Assembly (NCBI GenBank): GCA_018398765.1
Contig: JAHBMJ010002138.1
Location: 1 to 22,287 of the forward strand
DNA: 22,287 nt
Origin: Chromera velia
Taxonomy: Eukaryota > Sar > Chromeraceae
Direction of reading: 5' to 3'
Part shown: positions 9,801 through 17,700 of the stretch, piece by piece
Numbering within the stretch: position 1 is the stretch's first letter
How the letters are laid out: each line of letters begins with the position of its first letter
Made by a program: the position numbers and the translations under genes
Notes under the pieces: generated by a model
Seen by the model: the letters and a program-made list of their open reading frames with translations, nothing else
Databases searched by the model: none
Told to the model about the DNA's origin: nothing

Positions 9801-11277
9801 TACATGTGTCGAAGCATGGCGTTCTGCATTCATATACTGCTACGGCATGCTGAAAAAGCTCTCAGACAAATCCACACAGACTTCGAAGGTGAAAAAGGTA
9901 GTGGCACAAGGCGAGACTGTTCGTGAATGAAAACCAACGGTCTGTCCTTCTGCATTCGCCCCACACAAATTGTCGTTATTTCACCCGTCTCCCCCCCTCT
10001 TCCTCTTCCTTTGGCAAATAAAGGATCCTACAGTCAAGCTCTCAACTCAACTCGACTGACCGTTCCGGAGGCCACCCCCAGGAGTCTGGGTGTCCCCGCC
10101 ACCAACGGAAAGGACCTCGACTGAAGCCCCCTAGGCCCTAGGGGACTCCCAACAAAGTCCAAAAGACTCCACCCCACGGACACGGGCTCACTGTGCCGCC
10201 TCTCTGAGGACTGCTGCTGGGAATACCCGGAGGACATCCCCTGGGGCTGTGCCCTGCCCTGCAGAGGAGTGAACCGTGCGACTAACTCAAGAAGCACCTT
10301 GCACCCCTGCTCTGTAATGGATGTCTGGAAGAAGAGACACTCGTGAAGCAGGAGAGAGGGCACGCGGTCCCTCCCAGAAAACTGGGAAGGTTCCAGTTCC
10401 ACGCTGGTCGTGTTCACAGACCGCCCGTAGAAGTTGTGCTCCTTCGAGTCGTAGAAGAGGAGGTTGCACCAGAGAGAGACCTGAAAGAAAAGGAAAGGAA
10501 AGGAACCGATGAACATAAAGGGACAAAAGAAACCCAAAGACATACGTGCGTGAAGATGTATCTGCCAGGCTTTGGTTGACAGAACACACAACCTCATGCA
10601 CACCGTTAATTGCTTATTGCATTGACCGAACACTCTTCACATCATTTTTTCCTCAAGCCGGGGAGAAAAACATCAATTTGAATTCATGAATATTTGTGTG
10701 TCTTTCCCGAACATTTTCTCTCTCGTGACAAAGTGCGTCCATCAATAAAGATGCACATCCATTTAAGTGATACATTCCAGTCTGGTCCTTTGGACCTCTC
10801 TCTGACCTTGTGATCTGGAGGGAAGAGGTTAGTGGAGAGGTCCTTGAGGTCCTCCAGGTTGATGCAATACAGAGAGACCTTGCCTGCCGAGTGACGAGCA
10901 ACGGTAGCGGGAGGCACCACGCGGTTCATCTTCCATCTGCAAACATGCAGACATGCATGTGGGATACATGCATGGGTTCAGCAGGCGGCTTTGGATTCTT
11001 TTTGAGAGAGGATGGAGCTCTGTAGAGAGACTTGCCTTTCAATCCATCCTTTGAGGGCGTTTTTCTCAGCGGTCTTCCTGGGCACCATCAGAGGGCTCTG
11101 GTTCTGGGAGACTGGAGGGTGCATTGGGGGCATGGGCGCATACTGCTGCTGCGGTTGCTGCTGCATGGGGGGCTGCTCTTGGGGAAGCCCCTGATGTGCT
11201 GGAGCAGCCTGGGCCCCGTATGCATTGGACGGGCCTGGCTGGAGAACCCCGGCGGGGGGGTTCCGACCAACGTCCAT
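1..11277 (-). CDS. NPHP4: Nephrocystin-4 orthologue, multi-exon, 3' end at window edge
   Basis: Nephrocystin-4 is a scaffold of the ciliary transition zone that works with NPHP1 and RPGRIP1L-type proteins. Exons inferred on the minus strand (high to low): 11277-11036, 10936-10807, 10480-10061, 9729-9406, 9135-9074, 8725-8677, 8479-8240, 7897-7656, 7300-7177, 6833-5845, 5654 to about 2475, 2250 to about 2197, 1715-1622, 1293-1091, 796-641, 349-1. Every join whose two ends are defined keeps phase; the joins on either side of the exon at 2250 are unresolved. Landmarks shared in order with human nephrocystin-4 (compared from memory) are VELGVHNGLKFL, LVFHFLKFKP with HFVLRFFIFPP, LGSAFIPLSGLIRQQRPVV, VVHPTLGVPLYFTIEFHNPF, a VEEDM segment, FEKVFVPFRYFS, and a C-terminal PFRIAGNGQCDMELFV. 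The protein is about 2,290 residues against about 1,430 in human, mostly because of exon 10 and low-complexity inserts. The start at 11277 is the first Met of the open frame and is not otherwise proven. Confidence 0.85.
350..640 (-). other. NPHP4 intron 15
   Basis: This intron is bounded by a GTGAGC donor at 640 and a TGTCTGCAG acceptor at 355-350. The flanking exons join in phase 0 to give DPLILQ then ASSPFRIAG, matching the family. No other feature was seen. Confidence 0.65.
800..871. repeat. Compound microsatellite (CAGA)n(CA)n(GA)n
   Basis: Three simple repeats run head to tail: about seven CAGA units, about nine CA units and about twelve GA units. On the minus strand the tract is pyrimidine/GT-rich and runs straight into the CTGCAG acceptor of NPHP4 exon 15, so it forms the polypyrimidine tract of that intron. 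Confidence 0.95.
1716..2196 (-). other. NPHP4 intron between exons 12 and 13
   Basis: No additional coding exon could be supported here. A possible acceptor at about 1808 and another at about 2060 give open frames, but neither fits the phases on both sides. Confidence 0.4.
2280..2327. repeat. 48-bp direct repeat, copy 2 (between NPHP4 exons 11 and 12)
   Basis: This is an exact copy of positions 1-48. On the minus strand it lies just before exon 12, separated by 35 bases that begin GTAGGT and end CATGCAG. In the frame that would join exon 12 it reads DSEKESKKSILEL, so it could be part of a small exon followed by a 35-base intron, or plain intron sequence. Confidence 0.95.
2475..5654 (-). other. 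NPHP4: NPHP4 exon 11: second C2-like and MSP/Ig-like regions
   Basis: The exon is about 3.2 kb and begins after a CCTGCAG acceptor at 5660-5655. In order it shows a C2-like beta region (LVFHFLKFKP, HFVLRFFIFPP, GLLLRYLVAP, VEVWHTDGCIQLGSAFIPL, GLIRQQRPVV), a highly charged helical tract (EADEIEAKMNEEKSNLMRA), a basic SPSPRR segment followed by a run of ten Gly, and then MSP/Ig-like strands (VVHPTLGVPLYFTIEFHNPF, FILKPFEKVFVPFRYFSV, RRVVLSFATSNGQ, SPRPFVLDGSYRFF). An acidic Gly-rich tail follows. The 3' boundary near 2475 is uncertain; GTACAC at 2474 and GTCCGA slightly further on are both possible donors. Confidence 0.8.
5845..6833 (-). other. NPHP4: NPHP4 exon 10: Pro/Gln/Met/Ala-rich insert
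   Basis: This 989-nt exon runs from a CCTGCAG acceptor to a GTACGT donor and encodes about 330 residues. It is dominated by Pro, Ser, Ala, Gln, Met and Asn, with short runs such as MGMPPPLSLPAAAAQ and NDMQQQHFQLL. It ends in a charged stretch rich in Arg and Asp followed by EEDPWEDRPMKPLFLQRR. It sits where human nephrocystin-4 also has a divergent Ser/Pro-rich linker, but it is much longer here. It is probably a disordered linker between folded regions. No domain is visible. Confidence 0.7.
7177..7897 (-). other. NPHP4: NPHP4 exons 8-9
   Basis: Exon 8 (7897-7656) follows a CTGCAG acceptor and encodes a basic stretch, then EELDVCVGWDFLLPLSS, corresponding to the human segment CMHMVRWAVWNPLL. 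It ends at a GTAGGT donor in phase 2. Exon 9 (7300-7177) follows CCTGCAG and encodes LFHGPGTSLSFKNVWIPPP and more, ending in phase 0 at a GTCCGT donor. Exon 9 has weaker family support than exon 8, but its phase fits both neighbours. Confidence 0.6.
8240..9729 (-). other. NPHP4: NPHP4 exons 4-7
   Basis: Exon 4 (9729-9406) contains CRLLPEDAIYVLGARLGGL, matching the human HLLPENLLVSGLQQIPGL region. Exons 5 (9135-9074) and 6 (8725-8677) are 62 and 49 nt and encode FSTDGWFDFFRQSMAEL and GEGGKVEVVG. Exon 7 (8479-8240) begins RVELGVHNGLKFL, the most recognisable nephrocystin-4 block here. Phases are 0, 2, 0, 0 in order. Donors are GTAAGT (9405), GTCAGT (9073), GTCAGT (8676) and GTTTGT (8239). Exons 5 and 6 are too short to appear as long open frames and were found from phase and family alignment. 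Confidence 0.7.
8766..8835. repeat. Short tandem repeat with TTTTCCTCCCGCCAAAA units
   Basis: Two near-identical units and a third degenerate one, spaced about 30 bases apart, lie in the NPHP4 intron between exons 5 and 6. Each carries the word CCTCCCGCCAAAA, which resembles an E2F-type site (TTTCCCGCC). No regulatory role is shown. Confidence 0.7.
9722..9837. repeat. Duplicated acceptor segment, 22 bp at a 94-bp offset
   Basis: Positions 9722-9743 and 9816-9837 match at 21 of 22 bases. On the minus strand each contains TATATGA followed by a TGCAG acceptor and AACGCCAT. The lower copy is the inferred exon 4 acceptor. The upper copy is a possible decoy or alternative acceptor 94 bases upstream in the intron. 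Confidence 0.8.
10061..11277 (-). other. NPHP4: NPHP4 exons 1-3: Gln/Pro-rich N-terminus and first C2-like region
   Basis: Exon 1 (11277-11036) encodes a Pro/Gln-rich leader of about 65 residues, then a Lys-rich stretch ending GWIER. Exon 2 (10936-10807) gives a beta-strand-like segment with KVSLYCINLEDL. Exon 3 (10480-10061) reads VSLWCNLLFYDSKEHNFYGR and later LLLHECLFFQTS and GWSLLDFVG, ending in AGTPRLLGVASGT. This follows the conserved N-terminal third of nephrocystin-4, where the human protein has FFDVTYRHFFGRTWK and HGTPRALL. Donors are GCAAGT at 11035, GTCAGA at 10806 and GTCAGT at 10060. The exon 1 to 2 join holds frame only with the GC donor. Confidence 0.75.
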
Positions 11278-12153
11278 TTGACACTTGCTTGCCGAGATAT
11301 ATAGCGAGTGGGGCTATTCAGTTAACTCGCTTTGATTGCTTTTTTGGGGGGTAGACGGAGAGTGTTCGGTGAGGCTGGACCTCAAACAGCTTCAAATTAA
11401 GGAATGAAGGACAGCGAGTTCTTGCCAGATGATTGCAAACTGCTTTGAGAAGGTGTTGTGGGACATGCAACACCTCGACAGATCCATGTGTTGTTCTACT
11501 CTCCTTCGAAGACCAGTCAGACAGCCAGTTATTTGGAGGCCTGACGTGAGGCAAAGACGTGTGTTTTCATTTGAAGTCTGCGACACCATTGTCTGATCCT
11601 TCTGGGACCCAGAACGTTCTATATAAACAAGTATTATATGTATCGGACATGTATAAACAGAACGAATCTGTAAAAATATATATATTATATATATATATAT
11701 ACATACATATATATGTGCGCGTACACAAACGTTTGGACGCATATGCAACAAATTGACAGCACGCGGCGGCGCCACGAGTTCAGAGGACGCTTTATGCGAT
11801 TCAACGTACGCGCCGCCTCATTTTTGCCCAAGTTTAATTTTCTCCTCTGTATACATGGCGGCGCCCATGCAGGCACCAGAAAGTGTTGCAAGTATGCGGG
11901 TGTATCGGTTTCCGTATCAAAAATGCGTGTAATGTGTTTCACATGCAGATGTGTTGTTTCGCTTCGATCCCAGATCTCGAGCTGTCCATACTGCAACAGA
12001 CACGGCCAGTGTACGCAGCGTTGCTCATTCCACCCGTGGCCCCCTCACTGTGTGGCAAGAAATACAAAACTCCACAAATTCATTCAACTGCGACCGTCTT
12101 CGTTTGCAACCGTTGCGATAGAGTCGTTTGCAAGCAACACTCAGAAAGCTGCC
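11278..12153. promoter_or_regulatory. Divergent intergenic region between NPHP4 and the secreted-protein gene
   Basis: NPHP4 reads left from 11277 and the secreted-protein gene reads right from 12154, so this 876-bp stretch should hold both promoters. The AT dinucleotide tract at 11675-11714 is the only distinctive element. No confident TATA box, initiator or factor site was identified. It is a promoter by position only. Confidence 0.5.
11675..11714. repeat. AT-rich dinucleotide microsatellite
   Basis: About 40 bases of alternating A and T, with two CATA interruptions, lie midway between the divergent genes. The tract would melt easily and could keep nucleosomes away, but no function is shown. 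Confidence 0.9.
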
Positions 12154-12822
12154 ATGGGGCTTGCATCACTATCGGGCACTGTGCTCTTCGTTTTTGCTTT
12201 TGAGGCGGTGAATGCCTGCACGAATGCAGAGATCAACGGATACCCTTGTTTCCAGCAGTTGATATCAGAAACTAAAGAATTCAATGGCCTTGCTTCCCGA
12301 CCCTTGTTGCGCCCTGCTGCCCTCACTTCCTGCCTCTGTGGCACCATCAAGAACGCCATGACCAATGTTGGCTGCTGTGACTCCAGTTCCACACACACGC
12401 TCGTTAATGCCATCTGCCAGTTTCCGTGTGACTGTGCAGAGGCATTGACAGCAGACGGCACACGAATGATGCAGAGGTTAATGCGATGTGTTGCCAACAG
12501 TCACTTGCCAGAGCCTTACAGGAGTGCGGGCGGGGGTGCGGGAATCAACCACTTCGACTTTGCCAAATGCATGTGTCAAAGTCGGAACAGCCAGATGGAT
12601 GACAACCTACCCTACGAAACTTACTACGTCACCGCATTGGATCAATTGAAAACCGTGTGTTGCAAGGAGTCGGTCATCATGTCCCCTGTCTTCAGCTCCT
12701 TCGCACTACGAGAACTTTGTGGAGTGGAGTGCCCTGTCACGCCCCCGGTCAACAGGGGGGGCCTGGAGGACGTCCAATGTGTGGGATACTGCCCTCTGAA
12801 CATTGGGGGGAATGCGAGATAG
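12154..12822 (+). CDS. Secreted cysteine-rich protein, two-repeat, unknown function
   Basis: This single open exon encodes 222 residues. I chose the ATG at 12154, although the frame is open further upstream, because it has a strong context (GCTGCCATGG) and starts a clear signal peptide: MGLASLSGTVLFVFAFEAVNA, with likely cleavage before CTNAE. The mature part has 18 cysteines, an even number, suggesting nine disulfides. Two stretches share the order CxC, then CC, then CxxxC: residues about 64-94 (SCLCG, GCCDS, CQFPC) and about 137-188 (KCMCQ, VCCKE, CGVEC). A final pair follows (CVGYC). No membrane anchor, GPI-type tail or known enzyme motif is visible. It is probably extracellular or in the endomembrane lumen. 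The family was not recognised. Confidence 0.75.
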   Translation: MGLASLSGTVLFVFAFEAVNACTNAEINGYPCFQQLISETKEFNGLASRPLLRPAALTSCLCGTIKNAMTNVGCCDSSSTHTLVNAICQFPCDCAEALTADGTRMMQRLMRCVANSHLPEPYRSAGGGAGINHFDFAKCMCQSRNSQMDDNLPYETYYVTALDQLKTVCCKESVIMSPVFSSFALRELCGVECPVTPPVNRGGLEDVQCVGYCPLNIGGNAR

Positions 12823-14066
<1,244 letters not shown>

Positions 14067-14729
14067 ATGATACTTCGACTTTCAGCCCTGGATGAAGGAC
14101 AGTTCAAGGACTCAAAACTATGCGTTCCATCATTACATGCTGACACGTCGGAACAGCTTTATGCGAGCCTTCTGCCAACAGGTGGCTCTTTTCCAGAAGC
14201 TTCAGCGGTTTTGATTCAAAGCGAGTGTGGGCTGAAGATGCTCAATGCCCGACATCCTTTCGCAGAGTGGCGTTTTTCAGACGGGAGCGCTCTAAAATTT
14301 CATCCTTCTGTGTGCGAGCACGGCGAAGCTTCAACTGGAAGCTCCCAAGTCGAATTCCATATTTCAGGAAGGGTTTCCAGCAATGTTAGGCAACAGATTG
14401 CGGGAGGGCATGTTCACCTCCCCCCTCCAGTCAATTTTATTGGATCGATGACGTTTGCACCAGATGGCGTCAGTCGTTATAATCAACTCTCCCCAGCCAG
14501 CTGTTTCCAGACGAAACGCGTGACCCAGGCAAATACCCTCTGACCTCTGCTTCGCTTTCTGCATGTGCAGGTTTGCAGCTTTTCCTTTTTGGGTGACAAT
14601 TCCACGGGCCGTCTCTCTCCGATTGTCGGAAGGGAGTTCCCAATCGGTGTGGAATTTGTTTGGAGCGGTGTGCCTCGTCTTTGCCAGTTCTGGTCGTTCC
14701 CCAAGGTCCGTCGTGCACTTGTCATATCT
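14067..14729 (+). other. Unknown gene, exons 1-2
   Basis: Exon 1 (14067-14468) encodes [17 protein letters not shown] and later [19 protein letters not shown], ending FAPDG at a GTCAGT donor. Exon 2 (14571-14729) follows a pyrimidine-rich tract and GTGCAG, encodes [19 protein letters not shown] and [16 protein letters not shown], and ends at GTGCGT. Both joins are phase 0. The support is open frame, good acceptor and phase; there is no family match. Confidence 0.5.
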
Positions 14730-17700
14730 GTGCGTGCAGAAAAGATCTCGCACGAAAGGACGGATATCTGGTTCTCCGGTGCATCCATACCCCCTTTGTC
14801 CTTTGCAGATGCCCTTCCTGCCCCGCGTACTGACGAATCCTGGCCGTGAGCTGGGGCTGGCGGCACGGACAGAGGGAGCCTCTGCCCCACCAGCAGCCCC
14901 GCAGGAACCCGTTCAGGCTCGCTGTGGGGGGGTGGTGACAGCCAATGCGCGCCTGCTTCCCACCCGTTTTGGAGCAAGCAGCTTGATAGAGGCTGCAGCG
15001 CCTGGGGATGTTGAATCTGACCAGGAGAGTGCTGCGGAAGAGGCGGCCGACTGCGAAAAAGCTGAACAGCTTCCTGGGTCCAGGGACAGGGAGGGCTCTG
15101 CCTCCTCCCCCTCCTCGGAAGTCCGCCGGGAGAGGCACCCGGTACCTGTAGAGGAAGAGGAAGAGGGAGGGACCGTGCCTGTAAAATTAGAAGAAGGGGG
15201 AAGGGAAGGGGACGTAAAGAGGAAGACGGGAGGACCGTGCGTGTCAAGCTAGAAAGAGGGGCAGCCGAGCAGGGGCCTGTCAAAGCAGAAAACAGGGGAG
15301 AGGCAGCAGAGGTGAAAAGGGAGGAGGGAGGGGAAATGGCAGTGGCTGTGAAGGAAGAGGAGGTAGCGCCCCCGCTGGAAAATTGGAGAGAGATGGGTCG
15401 CCAGATCTTCAAGAAGTGCAAATGGTTTGACTGGGAACGGGAGTTCTGCAAAGTTGTCTTCGGTGAGTTCATGAACGAAGCCGAAAGAGGCAGGCGGAGA
15501 TTTCTTGTTGTGAGCTAGCGGCTGATTGACTTCCGTCGGAATTGTCCTCCCAGAATCTCTTTCAAGAGAACAGCAGGCGAAGGTTCTTGATTCTCATCGT
15601 CAAGAACCAACGGATGACGGGTTCATAAAGGGTTTTTTGCTTTCTCCATTGAATTCGCCTTTCCGCGGGAGCACACTCAGAAAGAGTATGTAGCCATGGC
15701 CGAGGCTTTCATCGAGTTTGCAGCTCAGACACACTCTGAAAACGAATGTAACGATTTCTCTGCCTCTTTTCTGCTCGCAGTTCCGTCCAAAGATCAGTAC
15801 GAAGATGCCGTTCGGCATTTTGAGGAGTTGGTCCAAAGCGCCCACCTCAACGAAGTGGGGTTTGCTGTGGAGTCGGTGCTGCGTTGGAGACTTCTGAGCC
15901 GTTTGCAGTCGGAAGCGAGAACTGGGGTTCCAGACCCCCCACACACCCGGAGACTGTGCAAGAAGCTTACGGGCGAGGAAGAGGACGTGATTATTGAGCA
16001 TGCGTGGAATCTTGGGGGAGCAGTTCCTCGCATTGCCGACCCTTACGGAGGAGAAAAAGAAGAAGCATTTCTTGTGTTGCCCTTCAATGTGGCAAGGCAC
16101 ACGCGGAAAGATTTCCCGCGACGTGACCACGTTCGAAGTCCCGTACAGAACCCAGATCAGTTTCTGAAGGACCTCGACAGCACGGGACTCCATGCAGAGC
16201 AGACTGGGCAGCTTCGAAAGCTTCTCAGTTTCTGCGAATCCGTGGAATGCAGACCTCACTGTCAGTTTGTCATCGAGTCAGTCAGGCAATTAGTCATTCA
16301 GTCAATTAGTCAGTCAGTCAGTCAATCAGTCAGTCAGTCAATTGGTCAGTCAGTCAGATAGTCATTCAGTCTGTCAGTCAGTCAGTCAGTCAATCAGTCA
16401 GTCAGTCAATTAGTCGTTCAGTCAGTCAGTCAGTCAAATCAGTCAGTCAATCAGTCAGTCAGTCAATTAGTCATTCAGTCTGTCAGTCAGTCAGTCGATC
16501 AGTCAGTCAGTCAGTCAATCAATTAGTCATTCAGTCTGTCAGTCAGTCAGTCAGTCAGTCAGTCAAATCAATCAGTCAATCAGTCAGTCAGTCAATCAGT
16601 CATTCAGTCATTCAGTCTGTCAGTGAGTCAATCAGTCAGTCAGTCTGTCAGTCAGTGAGTCAATCAGTCAGTCAGTCAGTCATACAGTCTGTCAGTCAGT
16701 CAGTCAATTAGTCATTCAGTCTGTCAGTCAGTCAAGTAGTCATTCATTCAGTCAGTCAATCAGTCAGTCGTTCAGTCTGTCAGTCAATCAGTCAGTCAGT
16801 CAGTCGAGCAAGCAATTGGTTAGCCAGTCAGTCAGTCGATCAGTCAGTCAACTAGTCATTCAGTCTGTCTGTCAGTGAATCAGTCAGTCAGTCGGTCAAT
16901 TGGTCAGTCAGTCAAATAGTCATTCATTCAGTCCAGTCAGTCAGTCAGTCGGTCAATTGTTCAGTCAGCCAGATAGTCATTCAGTCTGTCAGTCAGTCGT
17001 TCGGTCAATTAATCATTCATTCATTCATTCATTCATTCATTCATTCAGTCAGTCAGTCAATGAGTCAGTCAAGCAATTAGTCAGTGAGTCAAATAGTCAA
17101 TCAGCCAGTCAAGTAGTCATTCAGTCTGTCAGTCAGTCAGTCAGTCAAATCAGTCAGTCATTCAGTCAGTCAATCAGTCAGTCAGTCAATTAGTCATTCA
17201 GTCTGTCAGTCAGTCAGTCAGTCAGTCAATTAGTCATTCAGTCTGTCAGTCAGTGAGTCAATCAGTCAGTCAGTCAGTCAATTAGTCATACAGTCTGTCA
17301 GTCAGTCAATAAGTCATTCAGTCTGTCAGTCAGTCAAGTAGTCATTCATTCAGTCAGTCAATCAGTCAGTCGTTCAGTCTGTCAGTCAATCAGTCAGTCA
17401 GTCAGTCAGTCAGTCAGTCGAGAAAGCAGTTGGTTAGCCAGTCTGTCAGTCGATCAGTCAGTCAACTAGTCATTCAGTCTGTCAGTCAGTGAATCAGTCA
17501 GTCAGTCGGTCAATTGGTCAGTCAGTCAAATAGTCATTCAGTCTGTCAGTCAGTCGTTCGATCAATTAATCATTCATTCAGTCAGTCAGTCAGTCAGTCA
17601 GTCAATGAGTCAGTCAGTCAATGAGTCAGTCAAGCAATTAGTCAATCAGCCAGTCAAATAGTCATTCAGTCTGTCAGTCTGTCAGTCAATCAGTTCGTCA

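Noticed and set aside
11713-12153. N-terminal extension of the secreted protein frame
   Set aside because: It would bury the signal peptide and starts in the AT microsatellite; the ATG at 12154 has a better context.
14483-15472. 329-residue minus-strand open frame
   Set aside because: It is antisense to phase-consistent plus-strand exons and has Ser/Pro/Leu-rich composition that mirrors the acidic Glu-rich sense tract.
16900-17193. Ser-Gln-Val repeat open frame
   Set aside because: It is translation of the GTCA satellite, and any open frame there gives the same peptide type.
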